Below, piece by piece: positions 7,931-16,129 of a DNA stretch of 64,000 nucleotides. This DNA comes from Jiangella mangrovi (GTDB lineage Bacteria > Actinomycetota > Actinomycetes > Jiangellales > Jiangellaceae), in NCBI RefSeq assembly GCF_014204975.1, contig NZ_JACHMM010000001.1, positions 3,162,001 through 3,226,000 of the forward strand. The letters run 5' to 3'. The notes below the pieces were generated by a model. That model saw only the letters and a list, made by a program, of their open reading frames with translations, was not told where the DNA came from and did no database searches. Positions within the stretch are counted from its first letter, which is position 1. Each line of letters begins with the position of its first letter. The position numbers and the translations under genes were made by a program.

Positions 7931-8965
7931 TCAGATCCGGCGGGTGCGCAGCAGCAGCGCGCCGCCGGCGGCCAGCAGCACCGCACCGGCCAGCAGGACC
8001 GGCAGCTGGGCCGCACCGGTGTCGGCCAGCTCGTCGCCGCCGGTGTTCGGCAGCTCGGTCCCGCCGCCGGTGCCGCCGTCAGTGCCGCCGTCGCCGGTCT
8101 CGGTGCCGCCGCCGCCCGCCGTCACCGTCAGCGTGGCCTCGGCGGTGTCGACGGTGTCGTCGCCGCCCTCGTCGCCCGCGCCGCGGATGGTCGCGACACC
8201 CAGCTCGCCGGCCGGCGCGTCGTCGTCGAAGCGCACCTGGACGGTGACCTCGTAGTAGCCGTCGTAGGCGACCAGCGTCTCGGCGGTGTGGCACTCGAGC
8301 CGCTGCGGCGTCACCACCGTGCAGCCCTCGTCGGGCGTCGCCCCCGCGATCGTGGCGCCGTCGGGCACCTCGACCTCGAGGCTCGCGCCGTCGATGTCGA
8401 CGCTGCCGGTGTTGGCCAGGCTCACGGGCAGGGCGGCGGTACCGCCCGCCTCGCCCGACACGCCCTCCGGCGGTACGACGACCAGCCGGTAGCCCTCGTG
8501 CGGGCCGACCTCGAGCTGCGACGTGACGGTGTCCTCACCGCCGTTGTCGCCGGCGACGTGCAGCGTGGCGTCGCCCACGATCGTCTCGGACATGTTGCCC
8601 GGCAACTGGACCTCGAAGGTCGCGGTGGCCGACTCGCCCGCCGCCAGCGTGGCGTCGGTCTGGCACTCGACCCGCTGCGGCGACACCTGCTCGCAGCCGT
8701 CGCCGGGCTCGACGCCGACGATGGAAGCGTCGCCGGGCACCTCGAAGTCGGCGCTGCCGCCGGTCATCTCCGCCGTGCCGGTGTTCGTCACCGTCGCCTC
8801 GAGCGAGACCACCGAGCCCGGCGCCGCGAAGACGATCTCCGGTTCGAGGGTCGCCTCCAGCACGACCTCGGGCGCCGGCGTCGCCGCGGCGGCACCGGTG
8901 AGCGGGCCGAGAGCCAGCAGGCCGGGGCCGAGCAGCAGGCCCAGCAGGCGGGTGCGTCGAGTCAT
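7931..8965 (-). CDS. secreted surface protein with two DUF11-like repeats and sortase-type C-terminus
   Basis: The 344-residue protein has a signal peptide (MTRRTRLLGLLLGPGLLALG, cleavage near AAAA-TPAP), two Ig-like repeats of the conserved-repeat (DUF11) type at about 30-135 and 140-250, each with VxNTG and a CxxVSPQRVEC or CTVVTPQRLEC pair of cysteines, then a Gly/Thr linker. The C-terminus has LPNTG, then LADTG, a hydrophobic helix and RTRRI, so it looks sortase-anchored; LADTG fits the LAXTG signals used by class E sortases in high-GC Gram-positives. ATG 8965 has GGAGGAG about seven bases upstream; the frame extends further but without signal character. Confidence 0.8.
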   Translation of the reverse strand: MTRRTRLLGLLLGPGLLALGPLTGAAAATPAPEVVLEATLEPEIVFAAPGSVVSLEATVTNTGTAEMTGGSADFEVPGDASIVGVEPGDGCEQVSPQRVECQTDATLAAGESATATFEVQLPGNMSETIVGDATLHVAGDNGGEDTVTSQLEVGPHEGYRLVVVPPEGVSGEAGGTAALPVSLANTGSVDIDGASLEVEVPDGATIAGATPDEGCTVVTPQRLECHTAETLVAYDGYYEVTVQVRFDDDAPAGELGVATIRGAGDEGGDDTVDTAEATLTVTAGGGGTETGDGGTDGGTGGGTELPNTGGDELADTGAAQLPVLLAGAVLLAAGGALLLRTRRI

Positions 8966-9090
8966 CGTGATCTCCTCCGAGAGTTCGTCATACGAGGACG
9001 ACGCACGAGCAGGCGATGAGGTTGCCCGGGCAGTCCATGAGTGGATCAACGAGCTGAGGCGCCCCGGCACCGGGTAAGGTGCTCGCCGAC

Positions 9091-10182
9091 ATGAACGCCG
9101 CCGAACCCACCCGTGCCGGCCGGCCCACCACGCCCGACGAGCGCGTGTGGCCGGCCGTGTCGGTCATCATGCCCGTGCTCGACGAGGAACGGCACCTGGC
9201 CGAGGCCGTGGCCGGCGTGCTCGCCCAGCAGTACCCGGGCGAGCTCGAGCTGGTGCTGGCCCTGGGCCCGTCCCGCGACCGCACCGACGACATCGCCCGC
9301 GAGCTGGCCGCCGCCGACCCGCGCATCCGGCTGGTGGCCAACCCGGCCGGCCGCACGCCCGCGGGCCTCAACGCCGCGCTCGGCACAGCCCGGCACGGCA
9401 TCGTCGTGCGGGTCGACGGGCACGGCGTGCTGTCCGACCACTACATCCGCACCGCCGTCGCCGAGCTGGAGCGCACCGGCGCGGCCAACGTCGGCGGCAT
9501 CATGAACGCCGAGGGCCAGACCGACTTCGAGCGGGCCGTCGCCTGGGCGTACACGTCGCCGTTCGGCCTGGGCGGCGCGAAGTTCCACCTGGGCGGGCAG
9601 GCCGGCCCCGCCGACACCGTCTATCTGGGCGTGTTCCGGCGCGAGGTCCTCGAGCGCCTCGGCGGCTTCGACGAGCACTTCGTCCGGGCCCAGGACTGGG
9701 AGCTGAACTACCGCATCCGGGCCGCCGGCGAGAGCGTCTGGTTCACGCCCGACCTCGTCGTCAGCTACCGGCCGCGGCCGCACCTGCGCGCGCTGGCCAA
9801 GCAGTTCTTCACGACCGGCCAGTGGCGCCGCGAGGTGGTCCGCCGCTACCCCGACACCGCGAACGTCCGCTATCTCGCCGCGCCGGTCGTCACGGTCGCC
9901 GTCGCCGCCGGGACGGTGGCGGGGCTGGCCGGGCTCGTGGGGCCGTCGTGGCTGCTCGCGGGCTGGCTGGCGCCGGCCGGGTACGCGCTGGGCGTCGTGG
10001 GCGCCGCGGCGCTGGCCGGGCGCGGGCTGCCGCCGAAGGCCCGGGCCTGGCTGCCGCCGGTGCTCGCGACCATGCACCTGACCTGGGGTGCGGGCTTCAT
10101 CGCCGGGTCCCGAGGCGCGGCGCGGTCTCGCCGCGCCGCGGAAGCACCAGGCGCCGCACCCGCGGGAGGACCTGCCACGTGA
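9091..10182 (+). CDS. glycosyltransferase family 2, membrane-associated
   Basis: A 363-residue GT-A fold enzyme that should add a sugar from a nucleotide donor on the cytoplasmic membrane face. It has VSVIMPVLDEERHLAEAV, GTARHGIVVRVDGHG (in place of the usual DxD), GGFDEHFVRAQDWELNYRI and C-terminal hydrophobic segments (VVTVAVAAGTVAGLAGLVG; WLAPAGYALGVVGAAALAG). This arrangement resembles ExoA-like GT2 enzymes. The VDG replacing DAD in the metal-binding position is worth noting. ATG 9091 is used; GTG 9079 in the same frame is an alternative. Its stop overlaps the start of the next GT by GTGA, so the two are translationally coupled. Confidence 0.85.
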   Translation: MNAAEPTRAGRPTTPDERVWPAVSVIMPVLDEERHLAEAVAGVLAQQYPGELELVLALGPSRDRTDDIARELAAADPRIRLVANPAGRTPAGLNAALGTARHGIVVRVDGHGVLSDHYIRTAVAELERTGAANVGGIMNAEGQTDFERAVAWAYTSPFGLGGAKFHLGGQAGPADTVYLGVFRREVLERLGGFDEHFVRAQDWELNYRIRAAGESVWFTPDLVVSYRPRPHLRALAKQFFTTGQWRREVVRRYPDTANVRYLAAPVVTVAVAAGTVAGLAGLVGPSWLLAGWLAPAGYALGVVGAAALAGRGLPPKARAWLPPVLATMHLTWGAGFIAGSRGAARSRRAAEAPGAAPAGGPAT

Positions 10183-11345
10183 AGGTCCTGATGCTCGTGC
10201 AGTCGCCGGTCGCCGGCGACTCGCGCGTGCTCCGCGAGGCTGCCACCCTGACGGCCGAGGGGCACACCGTCCACATCGTCGGCCGCGACGTGCCCGACGG
10301 CTTCGACCCCGGCGACGGCGTCACCGTCGAGTCGGTCAGCCGCTCGCGCGGCATGCGCCCGCCGGGCACCCCGCGCGGAGTGCCCCTGGCGACGTCGGAC
10401 GGCCCCAAGGCGCTGGTGCGCCGCGCCGGGCGCTGGCTGCTGCTGCCCGAGCACCGCGAGCGCACCGAGCGGCGCTGGCGCGACGACGCCGCCCGGCTGC
10501 TGGCCGCGTACCCGGCGCCCGACGTGGTGCACGCACATGACTTCAACACGCTCGAGCTGGGCGCCGCGCTGGCCGGACGGTGGTCGGCCCGGCTGGTCTA
10601 CGACAGCCACGAGCTCTGGTTCGACCGCGGGCTGCCCGGCCGGCCCACGCCCCTGGCCCGGCAGCGCGGCCGGCGCAAGGAGACCCGGCTGGCCGGCGGC
10701 GCCCAGGTGGTGCTCACCGTCAGCGAGGGTATCGCCACGCGGCTGCGCGGGCGTGGCCTGCGCGACGTCCGGGTGGTGCGCAACACGTTCCCCATGGGCG
10801 TCAGCGAGCCGCCGGACCTGCCCGGCGCACCGGCCGGCATCGCCTACGCCGGGCGCATCGGCCCCGGACGCGACCTCGAGGCCGTCGTCGGCGCGGCGTC
10901 CCGGCTCGCGCCCCTGCGCACCGTCGTCGCCGGCCCGTCGGACCCCAGCTACCACCTGGACACCGCCGGCGTCGAGCTGCTGCCGCCGATGTCGCTGGCC
11001 GAGGTCGACCAGCTCTACCAGGACGTCGGTGTGGCGGTCGTCACGCTCACCGACACCTGTGCGAACCACCGTCTGGCGCTGCCGAACAAGCTCTTCCACG
11101 CGGTGCGCGCGGGGGTCCCCGTGGTGGCCGCGAACCTGCCCGAGCTGCACGCCGTCGTGCTGCGCTACGGCCTCGGCCGGCTCTACACCCCCGGCGACGC
11201 ATCGTCGCTGGCCACGGCCGTGGAAGCGCTCGCGGCGGACTACACTGGTCACGTCGAGGCGGTGCGCAAGGCCCGTCCCGAACTGTCCTGGGAACACGAC
11301 TCCCGCGTGCTCGCCGGTGCGTACGCGGACCTGGAGGCGGCGTGA
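10179..11345 (+). CDS. glycosyltransferase family 4
   Basis: GT-B fold transferase of 388 residues. The N-terminal domain starts VKVLMLVQSPVAGDSRVLRE and contains DVVHAHDFNTLELG and LVYDSHELWFDRG; the C-terminal donor domain has IAYAGRIGPGRDLEAVVGA and ALPNKLFHAVRAGVPVVAAN, where the usual KxxExxxxG helix has become KLFHAVRAG. The start is GTG 10179, overlapping the upstream stop by GTGA, with GGGAGGA eight bases before it. It shares the HAHD and (D)SHE motifs with the GTs at 17284 and 27977, so these probably arose by duplication. Donor and acceptor are unknown. Confidence 0.87.
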   Translation: MKVLMLVQSPVAGDSRVLREAATLTAEGHTVHIVGRDVPDGFDPGDGVTVESVSRSRGMRPPGTPRGVPLATSDGPKALVRRAGRWLLLPEHRERTERRWRDDAARLLAAYPAPDVVHAHDFNTLELGAALAGRWSARLVYDSHELWFDRGLPGRPTPLARQRGRRKETRLAGGAQVVLTVSEGIATRLRGRGLRDVRVVRNTFPMGVSEPPDLPGAPAGIAYAGRIGPGRDLEAVVGAASRLAPLRTVVAGPSDPSYHLDTAGVELLPPMSLAEVDQLYQDVGVAVVTLTDTCANHRLALPNKLFHAVRAGVPVVAANLPELHAVVLRYGLGRLYTPGDASSLATAVEALAADYTGHVEAVRKARPELSWEHDSRVLAGAYADLEAA

Positions 11346-11479
11346 GATGGCCGACATCGTCGCGTCTCGCCCACGGGTGCGATATTTCGCCTGTGTGTCG
11401 TCTACCCTTGACCCGATCCGCCACGGATCCACTCGGTCCAGCGCCCGGCCGCGGTAGTCGGTAGAAAGGCACGCCTTCG

Positions 11480-12343
11480 ATGAACGCCACTCGCGTCGAT
11501 GAGGACTTCACCTCGTCGGTGCACGTGTACGAGCCGCACCGGGCAGGACTTCCCCGGCTCCGGCCGTACCTCCGCACCCTGTGGCACCGCAGGCAGTTCG
11601 CCGCCGAGATGTCGCGATCGAGCATCCGCGCCGCCAACACCAACACGGTGTTCGGGCAGATCTGGCTGGTCCTCAACCCGCTGCTGCTGGCCTGCGTCTA
11701 CTACGTGCTGGTCACCATCCTCAACCGCGGCGGCGTCGACAACCCGGCCGAGCGGTTCGTGCACCTGTGCGCGGGCCTGTTCGCCTTCTACTACTTCTCG
11801 GGCTGCCTGCAGACCGGCGCGTCCAGCGTGGTGAGCGGCGGCAAGCTGCTGCTGAACATGTCGTTCCCGCGGCTGCTGCTGCCGCTGTCGGCCGTGCGCA
11901 CGGCGTTCTTCCGGTTCCTGCCGACGCTCATCGTGTACTTCCCGATCCACTTCGCGTTCGGTCAGCCGCTGCGCTGGCAGATGCTGCTGGCGCCGGTGTT
12001 CCTGCTGCTCCTGACGGTGTTCGGCGCGGGCATGGCGATGATCTTCGCGACGCTGCAGGTGTACTTCCGCGACACCTCCAGCTTCCTGCCGTACTTCGTG
12101 CGCATGTGGCTGTACCTGTCGCCGGTGCTCTGGTTCCCCGAGGACGCCCCCGAGCGGTTCGAGAGCTTCATGATCTTCAACCCGCTCTACTCCCTGCTCG
12201 GCGGCTGGACCGACCTCATCGTCCGAGGGCAGATCCCGGACCTGTCGCTGTGGATCGCCGGGGTCGTCTGGGCCGTCGTGGCGGCCGTGTTGGGAGGCCT
12301 GTTCTTCATGTCGAGGGAGCGCGAGTTTGTCGTCCGTCTCTGA
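11480..12343 (+). CDS. wzm: polysaccharide ABC exporter, permease (Wzm-like)
   Basis: Membrane subunit of the ABC-2 type exporter that moves lipid-linked polysaccharide across the cytoplasmic membrane. It has 287 residues with six predicted helices, a basic amphipathic N-terminal region (RPYLRTLWHRRQFAAEMSRS), then FGQIWLVLNPLLLACVYYVL, and MIFATLQVYFRDTSSFLPYF ahead of the last two helices, as in Wzm/TagG. It overlaps wzt at its 3' end. A 134-base gap with no gene precedes it, so it may have its own promoter. Export of O-antigen-like, teichoic or galactan polymers is the established role of the family. Confidence 0.92.
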   Translation: MNATRVDEDFTSSVHVYEPHRAGLPRLRPYLRTLWHRRQFAAEMSRSSIRAANTNTVFGQIWLVLNPLLLACVYYVLVTILNRGGVDNPAERFVHLCAGLFAFYYFSGCLQTGASSVVSGGKLLLNMSFPRLLLPLSAVRTAFFRFLPTLIVYFPIHFAFGQPLRWQMLLAPVFLLLLTVFGAGMAMIFATLQVYFRDTSSFLPYFVRMWLYLSPVLWFPEDAPERFESFMIFNPLYSLLGGWTDLIVRGQIPDLSLWIAGVVWAVVAAVLGGLFFMSREREFVVRL

Positions 12344-13139
12344 GATGAGTGCCGTGACCACGACCGGTACCGCCCCGAACGCCGTCCAGGTCGAGAACGT
12401 CTCGCTGACCTACCGGACGACGTTCGAACGCGTCCCGACCTTCAAGACCGCCATCGTGCGGTTCGGCCGTGGCGAGCGGGCGGTGAAAGAGGTCCACGCC
12501 GTCCAGGACGTCAGCTTCGAGGTCCCGCACGGCAACGCCATCGGCATCATCGGCGCCAACGGCGCGGGCAAGTCGACGCTGATGCGCATGATCGCCGGCA
12601 TCCTGCCGCCCAGCAAGGGGCGCATCCAGGTCAACGGCCGCGTCAGCACGCTGCTGGCCCTGGGCGTCGGCTTCAACGCGCAGCTGTCCGGGCGAGAGAA
12701 CGTCGTCCTCGGCGGGCTCGCGGCGGGCATGTCGCGCAAGGAGATCCAGGAGCGCTACGAGGAGATCTCCGACTTCGCCGAGCTCGGCGAGTTCATCGAC
12801 ATGCCCATGCGCACGTACTCCTCGGGCATGTTCCAGCGGCTGGCGTTCTCCGTCGCCGTCCACATGGACCCCGACATCCTGCTCATCGACGAGGCGCTGT
12901 CGGCCGGCGACGCCAAGTTCAAGCAGAAGGCCGCGGCGAGGATGAAGGAGCTGGCCACCAACGCCCGCACCATGTTCCTCGTCAGCCACGCGCTCAGCAG
13001 CGTCAAGGACCTCTGCAACGATGCCCTGTGGATGCACAAGGGCCGGTTGATGATGCGCGGCAACCCCGACGAGGTCATCGCCGCGTACAACAAGTTCCTC
13101 AAGGTCGGCGAAGACGCCTTCAGCCTCGAGGACTTGTGA
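12327..13139 (+). CDS. wzt: polysaccharide ABC exporter, ATPase (Wzt-like)
   Basis: Nucleotide-binding partner of the Wzm-like permease. It shows Walker A GANGAGKST near residue 76, a Q-loop region, ABC signature YSSGMFQRLAF, Walker B ILLIDEALS and the switch histidine in LVSHALSS. The 270-residue length means it lacks the long C-terminal carbohydrate-binding domain of O9a-type Wzt and resembles TagH/short Wzt forms. I use TTG 12327, which has GAGGGAG eight bases upstream and overlaps the permease stop; ATG 12345 is an alternative. Three bases separate it from the following GT. Confidence 0.92.
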   Translation: MSSVSEMSAVTTTGTAPNAVQVENVSLTYRTTFERVPTFKTAIVRFGRGERAVKEVHAVQDVSFEVPHGNAIGIIGANGAGKSTLMRMIAGILPPSKGRIQVNGRVSTLLALGVGFNAQLSGRENVVLGGLAAGMSRKEIQERYEEISDFAELGEFIDMPMRTYSSGMFQRLAFSVAVHMDPDILLIDEALSAGDAKFKQKAAARMKELATNARTMFLVSHALSSVKDLCNDALWMHKGRLMMRGNPDEVIAAYNKFLKVGEDAFSLEDL

Positions 13140-13142
13140 GCC

Positions 13143-14228
13143 GTGGAGCGGGCACGCGCTGACGTCGTCATCATCTCGTCCGGCCACGACGTGGCCGACG
13201 CCCGCCTGCACAAGATCACCGGCGCGCTGCGCCGACAGGGCCTCCGGGTCGAGGTCTGCGGCCTCGGCGACGCCGCCGCCGGCCCCACGGGCGCCCGCGT
13301 GAGCACCCGGGCCCGCGGCGGTCTCGCGGGGCGCGCCTGGCGGGCCCTGACGCTGCCGTGGCGCGCCGACGGCGCCGTCGTGTTCACCCTCGATCCCGAC
13401 CTCGTGCCCATGGCCACCGTGGCCACGAGGCTGCGCCGCCGCCGGCTGGTCGTCGACGTGCACGAGGACTACCAGCGGCTGCTGTCGGACCGCTCGTGGG
13501 CCCGCGGCGTCACCGGCGCCCTGGCCGGCGGCCTGGTGCGGCTGAGTAACCGGCTCGCGGCCCGCGCCGACCTCTCCGTCGTCGCCGACGAGCACATCCC
13601 GCCGCGGTCGGCACGCCGTCGCGTGGTGGTCGAGAACATGCCCGACCCAGCCCTGCTGCCGGCGCCGGCCGAGCGCGACGTCACCCCGCGCGCCATCTAC
13701 ATCGGCGACCTCCGGGCCAGCCGCGGGCTCTTCGACATGCTCGACGCCGTCGCGGCCGCCCCCGGATGGCACCTCGACCTCATCGGGCCGGTCTCCGCCG
13801 CCGACCAGGACACCCTGCACCGCCGCCTGGGCGCCGACCCCGGCCTGGCCGAACGGGTCACCCTGCCCGGCCGCCTCCCGCCCGAGGAGTCGTGGCGGCG
13901 CGCCGCGGGCGCCTGGACCGGCCTCGTCTTCCTGCGCGAGACCCCCGCCTTCCGCGAGGCCATGCCCACCAAGCTCTACGAGTACCTCGCCACGGGGCTG
14001 CCGGTGCTCACCACGCGGCTGCCGCGGCAGGTCGAGATGGTCGAGCGCACCGGGGCGGGCCTCGTGATCGACGGGGTCGACGACGCCGCCGCCGTGCTGC
14101 GGCGCTGGGCCGACGACCCGGGCGAGCTCGACGTCTACCGCGACAAGGCCATCGCGTGGTCCGAGGAGCACTTCAAGGACAGCCCCTACGACCGCCTCGC
14201 CGTCGCCGTCGCCGACCTCGTGCGCTGA
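13143..14228 (+). CDS. glycosyltransferase family 4
   Basis: GT-B transferase, 361 residues from GTG 13143, three bases after wzt and therefore in the same operon. The N-terminal domain reads DVVIISSGHDVADARLHKI, with FTLDPDLVPMATVAT and LVVDVHEDYQ; the donor domain has IYIGDLRASRGLFDMLDAV, LIGPVS and AMPTKLYEYLATGLPVLTT. The ARLHKI and VHEDY features are shared with the GT at 62128, which suggests the same subfamily. Its position directly behind the exporter suggests a role in chain assembly or in a terminal modification before export. Confidence 0.87.
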   Translation: MERARADVVIISSGHDVADARLHKITGALRRQGLRVEVCGLGDAAAGPTGARVSTRARGGLAGRAWRALTLPWRADGAVVFTLDPDLVPMATVATRLRRRRLVVDVHEDYQRLLSDRSWARGVTGALAGGLVRLSNRLAARADLSVVADEHIPPRSARRRVVVENMPDPALLPAPAERDVTPRAIYIGDLRASRGLFDMLDAVAAAPGWHLDLIGPVSAADQDTLHRRLGADPGLAERVTLPGRLPPEESWRRAAGAWTGLVFLRETPAFREAMPTKLYEYLATGLPVLTTRLPRQVEMVERTGAGLVIDGVDDAAAVLRRWADDPGELDVYRDKAIAWSEEHFKDSPYDRLAVAVADLVR

Positions 14229-14262
14229 GGTCCGGCCCGCCCGGCCGGCCCGCCCGGCCGGT
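14229..14262. terminator. GC-only inverted repeat between convergent genes
   Basis: The 34 bases between the stop of the GT at 13143 and the stop of the minus-strand gene at 14263 consist almost entirely of a tandem, self-complementary CCGGCCCGCC motif. It can fold on either strand and could end transcription from both sides, but it has no T tract, so termination is inferred from position. Confidence 0.35.
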
Positions 14263-14727
14263 TCAGCCGGCCGCGGTGAGGCGCTCCACGTGCTGCGCGG
14301 CCGCGGCGGCCCCGTAGACCGCGACGACGTCGGGACGGCGCCGGGCGATCGACCACGCCGAGCGGATCGAGGCGACGTCGAGGGCCACGATGACGTCGGC
14401 GCCGCTCAGCAGGCGGCGGGCGTCGTCGCTGCGCCGGATGCGCGCCCAGAACTGCCGCGACAGCCCGCCCCGGACGATGCGGCTCAGCGCCCGGCCCGGC
14501 TTCGAGCGGTCCAGCTTGCGGACCACCTTGCCGGGCAGCGACGTCGGGCGCGCCGGCTTGGGCGGCCCGACCACGAGGTGGGTGCCGGCGACGTCGTCGA
14601 GCGGGGCGCTGGCCGGACCCCACGACACGACGTCGACGGGGAGGTCGGCCGCGCCCATCTTGGTGCGCGTCTCGGTGATCAGCGCCGGCGAGAGGCGCGG
14701 GTTCGTGGTGAGGATCACGGTCTTCAC
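14263..14727 (-). CDS. 154-aa protein of unknown function coupled to a glycosyltransferase
   Basis: I do not recognise the family. The protein starts with GTG 14727, overlapping the stop of the upstream GT (GTGA), and reads VKTVILTTNPRLSPALITET, then VDVVSWGPASAP, a basic central part (KVVRKLDRSKPGRALSRIVR) and ends with DVIVALDVASIRSAWSIARR and DVVAVYGAAAA. The beginning and the VIVALD segment look like strands of a Rossmann half-domain, so it may be a remnant or an isolated N-terminal half of a GT-B enzyme. It has no signal peptide or membrane helix. The coupling suggests it works with its neighbour. Confidence 0.65.
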   Translation of the reverse strand: MKTVILTTNPRLSPALITETRTKMGAADLPVDVVSWGPASAPLDDVAGTHLVVGPPKPARPTSLPGKVVRKLDRSKPGRALSRIVRGGLSRQFWARIRRSDDARRLLSGADVIVALDVASIRSAWSIARRRPDVVAVYGAAAAAQHVERLTAAG

Positions 14728-16058
14728 GGTGTCACCTTCCGGACCAGCTCGGTCAGTGCGTCGATGCGAGGGTCGAGTTGCAGGTCGCGGCGGTAGCGCG
14801 CGCCGAAGTCGCGCGCCTGCTGCCGCAGCTCGGGCCCGGCGGTGGCCACGGCCTCGGCCGCCGCGACGAGGGCCGCCGCGATGCCGTCGGGGGAGAGGTC
14901 GGCCGCCGGGAACCACAGCGGGTGGCCGCGCAGCACGTCGCCGGCGGCGTTGTCGGGGTGGTGCACCGAGACGACGGGCAGCCCGGTGGCGAGGTACTCG
15001 AAGACCTTGCCGCTGGTGACGTAGCGCCCGGCGGCCAGGATGAGCAGCTGCACGTCGAGGCCGTCGTAGACCTTGGCGACGTCGCCCTTGCCGACCGGGC
15101 CGTCGTAGCTGACGGCGTCGTCGCCGGCGGCGGCGATGGCGGCCAGCATCTCGGGCCGCGGCTGCGCGTAGTAGCCCAGGTAGCCGTGGATGTGCGCGGA
15201 CGAGGCGGCGACCGACGGCGACAGCTCGCGGGCGCGCTTCCAGCCGGCCAGGAACTCCGCCAGCGGCACCCGGGGCGTGACGGTGCCGAGGTAGCCGAAG
15301 CGCAGCTCGCCGCCGGGCTCGCCCGGTGCGCGGTCGGCCGGTGCGTCCGGCACGAGGTCGGCGTCGAAGCCGTTGGCGACGGTGTGCATGCGTGCGGCGG
15401 TGGCGGGATACAGCGCGCGGTGCCACTCGCGGATGGGGTCGTTGACGAACCAGACCTCGCTCGCCGACGCCATGAGCTCGCGCTCGGCCCGGGCCGCCCG
15501 GCTGCGCGGCGCGTGCAGCCGGCCCCCGGTGAAGACGTCGAGCAGCCAGGCGTCGCGGTAGTCCATGACGTAGGGGACGCCGAACTTCCGGTGCAGGTGC
15601 CCGGCTGCGGCGAAGACGACGTTCGGGTTGGCGGTCGCGACGACGAGGTCGACGGGGTCGGCGCGGTGGATGCGCTCGGCGGCCGCCACGAGCGGCTTCT
15701 TCCAGGGCCCGTAGCCGACCTCGGGGAACGTGCGCTGGTCGCGCCAGGCCCGGAGCTTGCGCCACACCCGCGGCTGCTCGACCCGGAACCGCGACCAGCG
15801 GTGCAGGTCGGACTCGAGCGCCGGCCACTCGAACGGGATGCGCACGACCTCGATGCCCTCGGCGACGCGGCTCTCGAGCGAGGGGTCGGCGCCGGTGAAG
15901 CGCACGAAGGTGTCGCGCTCGGCCGTCAGCACCGTCACCCGCCAGCCCTGGGCGGCGAACCGGTTCGCCGTCGCGAGCGCTCGGTAGACTCCTCCGGCGC
16001 GGCACGGTGGAAAGCCCCACACGACGTAGAGCAGGTGGGGTCGTCGGTCGGTCGTCAT
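14724..16058 (-). CDS. glycosyltransferase family 4
   Basis: GT-B transferase, 444 residues. It opens with HLLYVVWGFPPCRAGGVYRA, has YVMDYRDAWLLDVFTGGRL, EVWFVNDPIREWHRALYP, and in the donor domain FGYLGTVTPRVPLAEFLAGW and TSGKVFEYLATGLPVVSVH. It is a close paralogue of the GT at 21534, matching it along the whole length with the same unusual PLxEFLAGW and FVNxPIRxW motifs. It is divergent from the GT at 16130 and coupled to the small downstream gene at 14263. Donor unknown. Confidence 0.88.
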   Translation of the reverse strand: MTTDRRPHLLYVVWGFPPCRAGGVYRALATANRFAAQGWRVTVLTAERDTFVRFTGADPSLESRVAEGIEVVRIPFEWPALESDLHRWSRFRVEQPRVWRKLRAWRDQRTFPEVGYGPWKKPLVAAAERIHRADPVDLVVATANPNVVFAAAGHLHRKFGVPYVMDYRDAWLLDVFTGGRLHAPRSRAARAERELMASASEVWFVNDPIREWHRALYPATAARMHTVANGFDADLVPDAPADRAPGEPGGELRFGYLGTVTPRVPLAEFLAGWKRARELSPSVAASSAHIHGYLGYYAQPRPEMLAAIAAAGDDAVSYDGPVGKGDVAKVYDGLDVQLLILAAGRYVTSGKVFEYLATGLPVVSVHHPDNAAGDVLRGHPLWFPAADLSPDGIAAALVAAAEAVATAGPELRQQARDFGARYRRDLQLDPRIDALTELVRKVTP

Positions 16059-16129
16059 AGCGGCAATCAGGGTACGTCATCGGAGGCACCCGCTCCGGCG
16101 CCGCGACGATCATGGGACGGGAGGAACGG

